Made by a program: the position numbers and the translations under genes. A stretch of DNA of 64,000 nucleotides from Levilactobacillus koreensis JCM 16448 (GTDB lineage Bacteria; Bacillota; Bacilli; Lactobacillales; Lactobacillaceae), in the NCBI RefSeq assembly GCF_001435525.1, contig NZ_AZDP01000112.1, forward strand, positions 1 through 64,000. The letters run 5' to 3'. The notes beneath the pieces are model-generated. The model saw nothing but the letters and a program-made list of their open reading frames with translations, was not told the origin of the DNA and did no database searches. Shown here in pieces: positions 26,439 to 37,380 of the stretch (the first letter of the stretch is position 1; each line of letters begins with the position of its first letter).

Positions 26439-28669
26439 ATGAAGATGAAGCACGTTTTGACTGGAATAGTGGTGGCCGTGGCTGCCGGTGTACTGGGCGG
26501 ATCGGTTGTGGGGCATGCGGATGCGGACTATGATCATGCGGTACAGACTATGCCGCGGGGGTTGCCAATTGAAGGAAATTTTCACATTCCGTATTTTATG
26601 AACAGTGTTATTCCTAATTCAGCTGAGACGGTAACTAGCCCAAGCGATAGTAGCAGGCAAGCTGTTCAAATTACTAACGATAGCAATCAAGTTGGCTCGG
26701 TGTGGGCCGACCGGAACAAATATTATTTTGACTTCACTAAGAATCAGCGCGCTGCAATGTGGATGTACTTTGGTAATATGGGAGATTACTGGAAAGCGGG
26801 TGACGGGATGGCGTTCGTCGTTCAAAACGACTATCGTGGGGAACAAGCCATCGCCACAACTAATTTTTCGACCGCACCAGCTGTGGGGCAGACGTTAGGT
26901 GTCTGGGGATATGCATCTAGCTTACCTAATGAAAATGAGACTAATGTAGCTAGAAGGGCGATTCAAAATAGCTGGGCTCTCGAGTTCGATACTTTTACTA
27001 ACATGAAAAGTCCAGAGTCAGCTAATGCTATTCCAGGAAGCTTTGATTTTCAGGTTGGCTCGCAGAACGGGGTTGACAAGCCTCAGCCACATATTGCATC
27101 AAATTATCCAGGTGTATCAGGCAAAAGAGCTACCTATGAGACAATGAATTTTGAAAAGGATTCCTATACGATGATGACACACAACGGTCTTATCAAAACA
27201 CCGCTATCCGATGGGTCCTGGCACCATGTCACTATCGACTACAAAGCACCGACTGATGGAACCACTGTAGGAAGTATGACCTATACCATTAATGACAAGC
27301 GGCTTCCGGGCAGTGGAGTACAGGAAAAACAATCGTCAACCGTTGACTTTAACTACAGTTTGCTCAAGGATCCAGATACAACGGGTACGCATATACCCAA
27401 TACGGGACTCTGGGGGTTCACTGGAACGACCGGCAATATTAACTGGGAAAATAACCTCGTCGTCTTCGAACAGATGCCGGGCTTAGTCGATGCCAATGGT
27501 TCTGCCAAAATCTATAACCGTAGCCACCTCGACGCTTCCGGCAAGCCAACCGAAATATCCGCTGGTCAGAATGTAACCGGTGGGGACCGGCTACGCCTCG
27601 ATTACCAGTTGCAGTACAATACCGGTCGCGTCGACTGGGATAACATTGCCGCAGAAATTCATTTACCAGACCACGTGATGGTCAACGCCGGAACGATTAC
27701 CTACGCCAACGGCAAGACTGAGACGGTCGATCTGAGCAATCTCAGTGGTCAAGACCTATCCTTTAAGCTAGGTCAGTTGCTAAACGCCGAGAACCGCACA
27801 GCCACGATTTCACTAGATGGGAAAGCTGACAATCCAGCTAGCGATACGCCCGTCACCAGCCAGACCAGCAAGTTCTCCGGGCCCAACGCCATTGTCACAG
27901 CTGACACACCGGCATTTAATCTGGTTCATTCAAACGTCGACTTTAACTGAAGGTGACCAGTGCGCCCAGCGTTTCCCTAGCCTCAACGACCGCGACTCCC
28001 ACAATAACCGGGAACGCAACGCTGAGTGGTACCGGTAAGGAAAGCAACAATTTTACGCTTCATCCAGTTTTGAATGGCCAGGCACTCAAGACTATGTCGT
28101 TTCCGGCCAGCAAGAACGATGACGGTGCTTACACCGGAAACTTTACTTACAAGTTACCAAATGATTCGGGATTGAAAAAGGGCGCCAATACCCTAACGCT
28201 GACCGCAACCGATGATGTCACCGGTGATGAGTCAACATCGGGCGAAGTCATTTTGAACGTGGGTGAGCTGGACTGGGGGGTAGTGAACGACAATAGTAGC
28301 TTCAAGGACACCACGCTCACTGGGATTGGCCAGCTGACGGTGCCGCGGAATGACGATTGGCACGTGGAGGTCAACAACCAGTCGGGAGCTGACTGGAAAA
28401 TGATGGCCGCCTTGACCACCCCATTCGCTAACCAATCTGGAAAACTGGCTGGATATCTTGTTTACCAGCCAGCTGCGGGGGCGCCAGAGCTGATGTCTGA
28501 GCAAACGGTTACGGTGGCCGATCAGACGACCAATCCCGGTAATGGGAATACCGACATCTGTACCGCGAATTGGCGACCGGACACGGGGATGCTTCTCAAA
28601 GTTAATGGGGGCGCCACAGCTGGAAATTATCAGGGTCAAATTACGTGGACGCTGGTTAATGCGGCATAA
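26439..28669 (+). pseudogene. Lec2: L-type lectin-WxL gene broken by a one-base deletion
   Basis: The first frame (26439-27950) encodes signal peptide, lectin domain (GDGMAFVVQND, NSWALEFDT) and first stalk, ending ...HSNVDFN and stop. The second frame (to 28669) continues exactly where Lec1 does (VTSAPSVSLASTTATPTITGNAT...) through a complete WxL domain ending ITWTLVNAA. Aligning the DNA with Lec1 (TTTTAAGCTGAAGGT against TTTAACTGAAGGT) shows that one G is missing after 27946. Restored, the protein would be about 743 residues and the closest relative of Lec1. As it stands, the N-terminal product is secreted without a wall anchor. A true mutation, a phase-variable state or a sequencing error cannot be told apart here. 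ATG 26439 follows GAAGGGAA. Confidence 0.85.
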
Positions 28670-28687
28670 TCAAAGAGTGATTGAACT

Positions 28688-28716
28688 GGCACGGTGATTT
28701 TTGACCGTGCCTTTTT
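28688..28716 (+). terminator. Terminator after Lec2
   Basis: GGCACGGT pairs with ACCGTGCC around GATTTTTG and is followed by five T. Confidence 0.85.
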
Positions 28717-29246
28717 GAGTTAACCAAGCGACCTTACGAATATGCCTGATGGACTAAACTACGTAAAAGGATAAACTTATCGACAACAGCTGGTTTAGCG
28801 TTAAAAACAGTAAGATTAAAGTTAAATTTAGACAGTCGAATTGATTGCTCACTAATTAGTAAGTTAAACCAATTATCCAACCGTTATGTCTCTAAAGTAT
28901 TTATGAGATCAATCGTGTTATTTGGATATGAACTTCTTTGATTATTTGTCCCTATACCGTATAATGGGGTTAGACAGATAGCCTATATACCAGGCCTGAC
29001 ATCTGATTACATGTAAACAACCTACCAACTTAAAATGCTAATATAAAACGAAGATGGCAACGGCATATTTCTCATATAGTGCTTTTAAATCAGCCTAATT
29101 ATATTGTGAATTAAGACTCAATGTAGACTGTTAAAACAATTAAAGGTAGCCAATTTCAGCTAATTAATTTGCTCAATAAAATAGTAACTATATTTTCTAT
29201 TATTAGGGCGGCTACGTGAGACAAGGGTAAAGGGGGAGAATCGCCC
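28717..29246 (+). promoter_or_regulatory. Lec3 upstream region with class I promoter
   Basis: TTTGATTATT (28937-28946) and TATAAT (28960-28965) match the Lec1/Lec2 promoter block at the same spacing. The remaining 530 bp is AT-rich with no gene. The leader is long (about 280 nt). GGGCGGC near 29207 can pair with CGCCC just before the start codon. Confidence 0.55.
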
Positions 29247-31526
29247 ATGAAACGTGGAAGATTAATCTTGACATTGATCGGTGCGCTGGCTATTTTTGGC
29301 ATGGGCCACCCGGTCGTCAGTCACGCAGCAGATACGACACCACCAACACCAGAGCAAGACCTAGCGAACGCATTGGCGTCAATGCCACAGGGACTACCAA
29401 TCAACGGCTACTTTATGACGCCAACTTTTACGAGTTCTACGACCAACAATTCAGCCACTGTTACGCCAGCTAGTGCGAATGGGACGCAGGCGGTTCAGCT
29501 GACGAGTAATACCAATCAGCTGGGAACGATTTGGGCTAAAAAGGATCAGTTCTATTTCGACTTGACGAAGAAACAAAAGGCCTCAATGTGGATGTACTTT
29601 GGGAATGGGCCGCTTGGTCACATGGGGGATGGCATGGCCTTCGTGATTCAAAACGCCGGCTATCAAGCGACCGCTGTCGATAAAAATGGGGTGCCCCAAG
29701 GACAGGAAACTCTAGGTGTTTGGGGATTACCGGACAGTTTTGGGTTAAGTGAGGCCGCAGATGTGATTAAGCCAGTGGGTGCCCAGGCCATTCAGAAGAG
29801 TTGGGCACTGGAATTTGATACCTTCCCTAATGGGGCTTCCTATACCAGTGCCAGCGATGCCAAGGGATTCTCGACATTTGATGCTGGAACCAAGGTGGCG
29901 GGCGGGGGTAATGATACGGCCGTCAATCAGCATCAACATATTGCGGCCGCCTATCCAGCCAATCAGAGCCTCGGCGGAACTTACTATGCACGGCCAGCAT
30001 CGGACAATTCGAGCGTTTATTACGTTAAAATGAATCATCAAGGAATCATCGTTGGTGCTGGTAATTGGTTAACGAATGGGTCTTGGCACCATTTGACCGT
30101 TCAATACACGCCACCAGCAGATAGCTCGACGACCAAAGGGAACGTGACGTACACGATCAACGACAAGGACCCTTCGACCGGGACGGAGCTGCAGAATGCA
30201 CAATCTAACAACTACGAGTTGGATACGACCAAGGTCGATGACGGCTCCGGCCACGCTTACTGGGGATTCACCGGATCTACCGGGCAATATGGTGAGAATA
30301 ACTTGGTCGTCTTTGAACAGATTCCAGGCTTAGTTGACGCGGATGCCTCAGTTAGTCTTGCCAATGAGACGGCTAATATGGAAGGCCCGATTGACGTGAA
30401 CACGCCCGTCATGGGTGGTAATCGGCTACGGCTGGACTACAACCTGACGTATAACGCCGGCCGCAGCGACTGGACGCCTAAGGCACAGATCAACCTGCCA
30501 AGTGGATTTGTACCCAACAGTGCGGTGGTAACCTTTGCCGATGGGACAACACAGACCGTTGACTTGGGAGTCGCTCAAACCGGGCAACAGCTGAACTTTA
30601 CCCTCGCACATGCCCTGAATACGACGGATTCAACGGCGGATATTACCATCCGTGGTCGGCAAGCCAACCCTACTAGTAATTCGGCGGTCATCAACACGAC
30701 TACCAGTAAATTCGTGGACAATCAGGGGATCGCTACGGCAGACACCACGCCGTATACCGTCTTTCAGGCGACCACGACTTTCCGTATCGGTTGGGCAAGC
30801 GGCGAAAATTATGATTCCGTCACCACGGCCAAGGACAAGGACGTCACGGTCAACGGGAAGTTTATGCTGTCCGGATCACCGATCACGGCCAACGGGTTTA
30901 CCCTACAAGGTAGTGTGAACGGGACACCGATTAAGGACCAAGTCATTCCGTCCAGTGATGTTTCAGGGAACACGACAAGTGGCTTTAACGGAACCTTCTC
31001 GTATACGGTACCTGCATCGAGTCTCAACGCGGGGATGAACACGCTGATGCTGTACGTTACCAGTTTTGACGGCTATACCACGGACAGTTTAGTCTCAGAC
31101 ATCGACGTGAGTGGGCCGCTACAGTTTGGCAACGTCGACGACAGCGTGTCTTATACGGCTGATCTGACCGGCTCACACATGCTGGTGCCCCGCGATGGGC
31201 CGTGGACGATCGACGTGAATGACCAGCGTGGGACCGGATCAAGCTGGGCATTAATGGCGAAAATGGCTCAGCCGTTGCAGGCCACTAATGTACCGGCAAC
31301 GACGATGAACTTAGTTTACAAGTCTTCATCTGACGCGACACCAGTCATTCTGGGGAGTGATGCGGCACGGATAGCCGCCCGGACCACGACCAGTAACGAC
31401 GATACCTTCAATGCGACCCAGCAGTGGGACAATGACACGGGGCTCTTGCTCGATGTGAGTGGGGGTGCCACTGCCGGAACGTATACGGGGCAGATCGAGT
31501 GGAGCTTGGAGAACGCCCCAAGCTAA
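29247..31526 (+). CDS. Lec3: secreted L-type lectin protein with C-terminal WxL domain
   Basis: The 759-residue protein has a signal peptide (1-28, SHA|ADTTPP). The lectin domain (about 40-375) carries GDGMAFVIQNA and KSWALEFDT, with a ~20-residue insertion relative to Lec1 after the EFDT strand (GASYTSASDAKGFSTFD...). Stalk domains follow, then a WxL domain from about 615 with SSWALMAK and a final IEWSLENAPS. It retains the lectin ligand residues. GGGGGAG sits 8 nt before ATG 29247. A strong terminator follows, so it is a single-gene unit. The ligand is unknown. Confidence 0.87.
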   Translation: MKRGRLILTLIGALAIFGMGHPVVSHAADTTPPTPEQDLANALASMPQGLPINGYFMTPTFTSSTTNNSATVTPASANGTQAVQLTSNTNQLGTIWAKKDQFYFDLTKKQKASMWMYFGNGPLGHMGDGMAFVIQNAGYQATAVDKNGVPQGQETLGVWGLPDSFGLSEAADVIKPVGAQAIQKSWALEFDTFPNGASYTSASDAKGFSTFDAGTKVAGGGNDTAVNQHQHIAAAYPANQSLGGTYYARPASDNSSVYYVKMNHQGIIVGAGNWLTNGSWHHLTVQYTPPADSSTTKGNVTYTINDKDPSTGTELQNAQSNNYELDTTKVDDGSGHAYWGFTGSTGQYGENNLVVFEQIPGLVDADASVSLANETANMEGPIDVNTPVMGGNRLRLDYNLTYNAGRSDWTPKAQINLPSGFVPNSAVVTFADGTTQTVDLGVAQTGQQLNFTLAHALNTTDSTADITIRGRQANPTSNSAVINTTTSKFVDNQGIATADTTPYTVFQATTTFRIGWASGENYDSVTTAKDKDVTVNGKFMLSGSPITANGFTLQGSVNGTPIKDQVIPSSDVSGNTTSGFNGTFSYTVPASSLNAGMNTLMLYVTSFDGYTTDSLVSDIDVSGPLQFGNVDDSVSYTADLTGSHMLVPRDGPWTIDVNDQRGTGSSWALMAKMAQPLQATNVPATTMNLVYKSSSDATPVILGSDAARIAARTTTSNDDTFNATQQWDNDTGLLLDVSGGATAGTYTGQIEWSLENAPS

Positions 31527-31542
31527 GGGCGAGCGAAAAATC

Positions 31543-31590
31543 AAAAAAGCTGCGGGACCTGCCGTTTGGGGCGGTGCCGCAACTTTTTTT
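31543..31590 (+). terminator. Terminator after Lec3
   Basis: AAAAAAGCTGCGG pairs with CCGCAACTTTTTT (one mismatch), enclosing a smaller GC-rich hairpin. Confidence 0.8.
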
Positions 31591-31850
31591 GATTGGGGGC
31601 GGTTACGCTTAAGAAAAACTAATTGATAACGTGGTGACAACTTAACTGATATGGGGTGAAAACGGCTCGACTAACTATAGTTACAGCTTTCAAAAAGTGG
31701 TTAAAGAGATTTGAAAATGGAATTCATTATTTCAAATTATTAATCGGTTGATTACTAAGCTGACTTTACATACAAAGCCCGCCGTAACAACAGTACATTC
31801 AAATAGTCTAGTAGAAACAAATTATAATAAAATCAATTATAATGCTTTCA

Positions 31851-32061
31851 TTTTTTAGTTTCGATGCTATACTATATTTAGTGATGATGTTTAACTTTTA
31901 GTGAAGGATATGGTTAACCACAATCAAGTAAATAGGGTTAGGGGATTGGCGATGCTAAATGGTCGTTGTGGGATTATCCCTGATAGGTTAGCCACCAAAA
32001 TAATTAGAGTCAAAAAAGTTGAGTGAGAATATAAAAGCGCACGAGTAGACTAGGGCGTGCG
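31851..32061 (+). promoter_or_regulatory. Lec4 class II promoter and conserved leader hairpin
   Basis: The block GTTTCGATGCTATACTATA (TATACT 31868-31873) through GTTTAACTTTTAGTG is nearly identical to that before Lec5 (34644-34712). The start codon lies 236 nt downstream in Lec4 and 235 nt in Lec5. Near the end of this leader a hairpin CGCACG/CGTGCG (32038-32061) encloses AGACTAGGG; Lec5 has the same loop with a C-G to T-A pair change. This suggests a conserved RNA leader. The rest of the 518-bp gap shows no gene. Confidence 0.6.
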
Positions 32062-32108
32062 TCACGTGGTTTTGCCCGATGAGGGTCGGGTGAAGGGAGC
32101 CGGTTTCA

Positions 32109-34288
32109 ATGAAATTTCGAAATAAATTGTTAGCGATTACAGGAATTGTCGCTGCCAGTATGGGTTGGGGCCTCTGGCAAGGAACATTGGTTGGAAAGGC
32201 TTTTGATGCTAGTCCTCAAGGCGTTTTAAACTCAGCACCACAAGGCCTTAAAGTCGATGGAAACGATTATTTTAAACGGTCAGCCACTATCGGCAACAGC
32301 TCAGACAGTCAAATTACAAATGCAGCGCAGGTTATGACCGGGGCGAATGGCGACGGTGTCGTGCTTTCCCAGTATGGTAGTAGTAGTCAGTATCAGAATA
32401 CTGGTGGGGCAATTTGGTCTAATGGTAAGTCTTTTAATATGTATGAAGATCAACGGGCTTCAATGTGGATCTTTATGGGGACAGATGATTGGATTAATCA
32501 TAAGGCAGGAGACGGGATGGCCTTTGTCTTGCAAAATAGCAGTAATTCGGCCTTCTCTAGTACTGGGGAGTCGCTAGGAGTGTGGGGAGTAGATCCTAAT
32601 ACAAAGGATAGTACGTCACAGACCGTTGCAAATTCTGCGATTCCTAATAGCTGGGCAATCGAGTTTGATACACACGAGAACCAAAAGATACCTGATGCAG
32701 GTCAAAAGATTGGTACAGTGTCTCCAGATGCATTCGATATTGGAAAATATGATCCTGAAAAAACAGGCGGCGCACAATATTCCGGCCTCGGATATGATTC
32801 CAATACAGATACTGATGATGTCCCAGAAACTATTCCAGCTCAGGGGAATCATATTGCTGCGAATTACCCAGGAGACAGCGGCGCTTATTTACCCTATCAG
32901 CAGAACGGTCAATATATATCAAAATATGTGCTTGGTATCCCAGTTTATGTTAATGGATTATACAATTATTATGGTTTAGCACATCGGGGCTTGATTCGTA
33001 ACTCAGATAGTAGTTCTACCGTCCCACTGATTGCGGATAACACCTGGCATCATATTACGGTAAATTACAAGGCACCAACGGGCGACAGCAATACGGGGAC
33101 CATGACGTACTCCTTTGGCGATCAAGATTTGAAGACTGGGGCACCGATAACAGGAACTAACCAGTATGCCAAAGAAAGTATTGATTTGTCTAAACTAAAC
33201 GTCACTAAGACTAATCCAGGTGTTTACTGGGGCTTTACGGGGACAACTGGGACCAACACTGAAACTAGTATGGTCGTGTTCGAACAAGTTCCCGGTCAAG
33301 CCAATGTCAATGCGTCAGCTAAACTAGATGATGAAACGACCAGTAGTCCGATTTCCTCTGGAGATACAATTAAGGGTAATGACGCGGTTAAGGCGACCTA
33401 TACCTTGAACTATGAAAGTGGGGATAAGCCTTGGTCTAATATCAAGAGCTCCCTGAATTTACCTGCTAATATTAACTGGTCAAAAGCGCAGATTACGTAT
33501 CCGAATTCTAATATAGCTTCTAGCGCACTTTCAACGGCCAATATTAGTAATAATAAATTAGATGTTAAGGTAGAGGACCTGAGCAGTTCTGCTAATCAAG
33601 CAGTAATCACGTTGGAAGGAAATGCCATAAATAAAAACGCCGATTCAACAGCGACCGTAACCTCATTTGTTGGGGACAATGCCATTGCGAATACGCAACT
33701 CGGTAAGTTTAGCATTAAGGCTTTACCATTTAGCGTGAACTTTAACCCCAAGACGGTGACTGCAAATGCTAATACATCGGCGACCTTAACCGGGAGTGTT
33801 TCATCGACTAATGCCAAGGTTACGGGGAGTAATACCACATTATCAGCTGGTATCATCGGTGCCGATGGGAATAGTTCAACGGATATTCCCGCCTCAGACA
33901 TCAACTTATCTCAAAAGGTTAATTCAAATGGAGGTTACGACTTTACCATTAAACTGGAAAGTGTCCCGGCTGGAGCTTCCACGGTTCAAGTCAATGCGTC
34001 GTCCACAGCGGCTATCGGTAGTTTTGCCACTGACACGGCGACTGTAACCGGTGGAACCGTCGACTTCGGCGATACCAGCGGGAACATGGTGTTTGAGACA
34101 ACGACCCTGACTGGGAGCGGGACGCAGACGGTTGCCCGGGATGAATCCAATGGCCCTTGGCAGCTAAATGTCGATAGCTCGCTAACGGCTGGACCAAGGA
34201 TACTGGAATTCTACTGAACGTCAACGGTGGGGCGGTCCACGGCTACTATAGTGGAACGATTGACTGGACGCTAGCGATTGCACCGTAA
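32109..34288 (+). pseudogene. Lec4: L-type lectin-WxL gene with an out-of-frame internal deletion
   Basis: An open frame (32109-34217) encodes a signal peptide (cleavage near GKA|FDA), a lectin domain (GDGMAFVLQNSS, NSWAIEFDT) and stalk, then enters the WxL domain (GPWQLNVDSSLT). There it shifts and ends RILEFY and stop. The tail of the WxL domain is still present in another frame: WTKDTGILLNVNGGAV... IDWTLAIAP, stop 34286-34288. Comparison with Lec5 shows that about 70 codons between DSSL and DW/WT are missing. The remaining protein would lack a functional wall anchor. ATG 32109 follows GAAGGGAG. It is most similar to Lec5. Confidence 0.87.
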
Positions 34289-34347
34289 AGGAATAGTAAA
34301 CTTAGACCGAGTGCCAGGTTTGATTTAAAATTGAATTTGCCACATAG

Positions 34348-34394
34348 AATAGTGGTGACACCGATGAAAGCTGACGGTGTCACCACTATTTTTA
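34348..34394 (+). terminator. Terminator after Lec4
   Basis: AATAGTGGTGACACCG and CGGTGTCACCACTATT form a perfect 16-bp stem followed by T residues; it is strong and may be bidirectional. Confidence 0.9.
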
Positions 34395-34643
34395 GGCTCT
34401 AAAAAATACAGAGATGTTTTCTTTAATCCGGACGATATTGCTGTATTAGTTATGGATTCATAAGAATATATAGTTACAGTGGTGAAGGTGTGGCTAAAAT
34501 GAATTGTTCCGGTTTGGGAGAAAGACAACTGAGTAATCAGCCGATTATCGGACAACAATCGGTTGCAATCGTTGATTTGACAGCAACTGCTATTATAATG
34601 GAGTTAATAGTTAACCATAATTTTAATTATTTTAGCGTTTTAA

Positions 34644-34855
34644 CTTTTTGGTTTCGATGGTATACTATATTTAGTGGTGATGTTTAACTTTTAGTGCCCA
34701 ATATGGTTAATGGCAGTCAAACAGTTAATTGGTTTGTCGTAGCATAGAAATCAGGGCGCTACGGCGTTTTTGCCAATGAGTCATCCGATTAGTTAATTAA
34801 TATAACAAATATTGAGAGAAATAAATAAAGCGTACGGGAAGACTAGGGCGTACGC
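34644..34855 (+). promoter_or_regulatory. Lec5 class II promoter and conserved leader hairpin
   Basis: GTTTCGATGGTATACTATA (TATACT 34661-34666) with the same downstream block as Lec4. The leader hairpin GCGTACG/CGTACGC (34830-34855) encloses AGACTAGGG. The rest of the 500-bp gap after Lec4 holds no gene. Confidence 0.6.
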
Positions 34856-34900
34856 AACTTGGTTTTGTCTGCAACGGAGTGGGCGAAGGGAGTTTTTTCA

Positions 34901-37228
34901 ATGAAATTAAGAAATAGGATTTTAGAGATGACGGGGGTCGCACTAGCCAGTCTGGGCTGGGGCATCTGGCACGGTGCGGCCATGGGGAAAGCAGCGGTTG
35001 ATGTGAATCCCCAGAGTGTTTTGGATGGTGGACCAACAGGGCTAAGTGTTAAGGCAACGACCTACTTTAATATGCCTAGCACGTTTGGAACGGGGCAAAC
35101 GAACTCGGCGAAGTACGTCTCTGGAAGTAATGGGGACGGTGTGGCCTTAACTCAGGATGGTAAGATCAATCAGGGTGGTGCTATTTGGACCGATAAGCCG
35201 GTTTTCAATGCGTACAAAGATCAACGGGCCTCAATGTGGGTTTACCTGGGAACTAATGGAACGCTCCCTGGGGACGGTGTGGCCTTTGTTTTACAGAACA
35301 GTAGCAACAAAGCTTTTTCTGGTGGTGGTGAGTCGCTGGGCGTTTGGGGGGTCGACCCGCGGAAGTCTGGTAGTACCACCAGTGATTTAGCGGACTCTGC
35401 AATTCCTAATAGCTGGGCATTGGAGTTTGACACCGGAGTTGATCAGACACTTCCAGCTACTAATTGGATTGTCAATCAGACAGATCCAAACTCTTTTGAC
35501 ATTGGAGACCATGAAAATAACGCGTTCAATGGGACCGGGTATAATCCCACCACAGATAACGATGATGTTGGTGAGACGATTAAGGGAGAACATATTGCGT
35601 CAGGTTACCCTGGACTTTCAAGTTCTTACTATGCCTATCAGCAAACAGGCCGATTCTATACTGGGACTTCAGGTATCTTTATTCAGACTCCTAACTACAC
35701 GTACGGTAAGTATAATTACTTCGGCCTCGCTCACCATGGGCTGATTCGGGATCAGTTTGGGGATCGCTTTATGTCCACAGCACATTGGTATCATTTAACG
35801 CTGAACTATGAGGCGCCTACAGATGGTGGCTCGACAGCGACCATCACGTACTCCTTTGATGATAAGGATCCAGCCACCGGTGCGCCAAAGAAAATAACTA
35901 ACAGCACCTATGCTAAGGAAAAAATCGATTTGAGTAATTTAAAGGTGACACCAAGTTCACCTAAGCTCTACTGGGGACTCACGGGTACCACAGGGGCTAC
36001 GAATACTGAGTTGAGTATGTTTAAATTCGAACAGGTTCCGGGTCAACCAATGGTCAGCTCCTCTGCGGATATGACGGATGTGACGAAAGGATCAACGATT
36101 CCAGCGAGCCCCAAGGCAACTATTAGTGGTAATGACAAGATCAAGTTGAACTACACCCTGAAGTACTTAGATGGTGATCAAAATTGGTCAGATATTGAGG
36201 CAGAACTGAACCTACCTAGTTATGTCGATTGGACCGGTGGCAGGGTGTCCTATGCAAATGGCGAAACGGCAAGCTTGGATATGACAAAACAGTCAGATCA
36301 GAAACTAAATGTGCCTATAAAGGATTTGGGTGCAGACAGTAGCCAGACTGTTATCACGCTTGAGGGAACTGCACAGAATGTCAGCAAGACGGCAGCAGCT
36401 GCAGTGGCGGAATTTAAGGGAGCTAACGCGATTACAAGCGCAGCAACGCCAACTTTTGATATTAAACCGTCACCATTTAGCATTAACGTCAATCCAGCGC
36501 AGATTTCTGCCAACGCTGGGAGTACAACGACGACCGTTACCGGGACAGTTTCTTCGACTGACAGTACCGTTAATGGTGATAATACAACGCTGACGGCCGT
36601 TCTAGCGGATTCAAAGGGAAATGTTGCCACGTTGCCAGCGAGCGCCATCAGCTTAGACAAAAAGTTGAATGGGAACGGGGGCTACGACTTCTCGATTACA
36701 ATTCCTGAGGTGCCAGCGGGAACGTCTCTGTTACAGGTATCCGGGACCACTACGGCTTCCAGTGATTACAAGGCTAGCGGTACGGCGACCATCACGGGGG
36801 GAACCATTGATTTCGGCTCGACCAGTGGGAATATTGTCTTTAAGCCGACGACCTTAACTGGGAGCGGCACGCAGACAATTGAGCGTGATGATTCGAATGG
36901 TCCATGGAGCCTCTACGTGGACAGTTCACTGATGAAGGGGAGCACTTGGAAGGTGACTGCCAAGACGGATGGCATGTATAGCGATGATGTCCCAGCGAGC
37001 CAGTTAGACGGTTCATTGATCTTCAAGAAGGGGACATCGACGACCGTACTGAATAATAGTGAGTCTACACTGATTGCCAGCGATGATAAGACAGATGGTA
37101 CTGAACAGACGACTAACATTGCCAGCGACTGGACCAATGATACGGGAATCCTGCTAAACGTCAATGGTGGCGCGGTCAATGGTTCTTATTCAGGAGATAT
37201 TGATTGGACACTGGAGAGTGCACCTTAA
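34901..37228 (+). CDS. Lec5: secreted L-type lectin protein with C-terminal WxL domain
   Basis: The 775-residue protein has a signal peptide (about 1-30, MGKAAVDVN), a lectin domain with GDGVAFVLQNSS and NSWALEFDT, and extra loops (RFYTGTSGIFIQTPNYTYG) shared in position with Lec4. Two stalk domains follow (SPFSINVNPAQISANAGS opens the second). The intact WxL domain contains GSTWKVTAK and ends IDWTLESAP. ATG 34901 follows GAAGGGAG; in-frame upstream starts lack a site. It is the intact sister of Lec4 and shares promoter and leader with it. It is expected at the cell wall, binding glycans; the target is unknown. Confidence 0.87.
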   Translation: MKLRNRILEMTGVALASLGWGIWHGAAMGKAAVDVNPQSVLDGGPTGLSVKATTYFNMPSTFGTGQTNSAKYVSGSNGDGVALTQDGKINQGGAIWTDKPVFNAYKDQRASMWVYLGTNGTLPGDGVAFVLQNSSNKAFSGGGESLGVWGVDPRKSGSTTSDLADSAIPNSWALEFDTGVDQTLPATNWIVNQTDPNSFDIGDHENNAFNGTGYNPTTDNDDVGETIKGEHIASGYPGLSSSYYAYQQTGRFYTGTSGIFIQTPNYTYGKYNYFGLAHHGLIRDQFGDRFMSTAHWYHLTLNYEAPTDGGSTATITYSFDDKDPATGAPKKITNSTYAKEKIDLSNLKVTPSSPKLYWGLTGTTGATNTELSMFKFEQVPGQPMVSSSADMTDVTKGSTIPASPKATISGNDKIKLNYTLKYLDGDQNWSDIEAELNLPSYVDWTGGRVSYANGETASLDMTKQSDQKLNVPIKDLGADSSQTVITLEGTAQNVSKTAAAAVAEFKGANAITSAATPTFDIKPSPFSINVNPAQISANAGSTTTTVTGTVSSTDSTVNGDNTTLTAVLADSKGNVATLPASAISLDKKLNGNGGYDFSITIPEVPAGTSLLQVSGTTTASSDYKASGTATITGGTIDFGSTSGNIVFKPTTLTGSGTQTIERDDSNGPWSLYVDSSLMKGSTWKVTAKTDGMYSDDVPASQLDGSLIFKKGTSTTVLNNSESTLIASDDKTDGTEQTTNIASDWTNDTGILLNVNGGAVNGSYSGDIDWTLESAP

Positions 37229-37380
37229 AAAAAATGAGGAGCTTGGGACAGAAGGCGGTTAGTCAATGAACATTAACGTCGATAGACGAATAATCCCGGT
37301 TTTGGATTGTTTGTCTATCGGGGTTAAGCAGAGTTGACTGCCTTTTGTCGCACGTTTCGACTATATATGTTTGGAGCACA
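37229..37380. repeat. Structured spacer element after Lec5
   Basis: GACAGAAGGCGGTTAGTCA pairs with TTGACTGCCTTTTGTC as an outer stem, enclosing CGATAGAC.../...GTCTATCG. With the adjoining terminator it resembles the repeat-D type element at 53292-53455, which ends in the same GTCCCAGACTC terminator. Confidence 0.55.

Noticed and set aside
27940-27955. Programmed -1 frameshift joining the two halves of Lec2
   Set aside because: The site CTTTAAC is not a good slippery heptamer (X XXY YYZ), and no stimulatory structure is evident. A one-base deletion relative to Lec1 explains it more simply.
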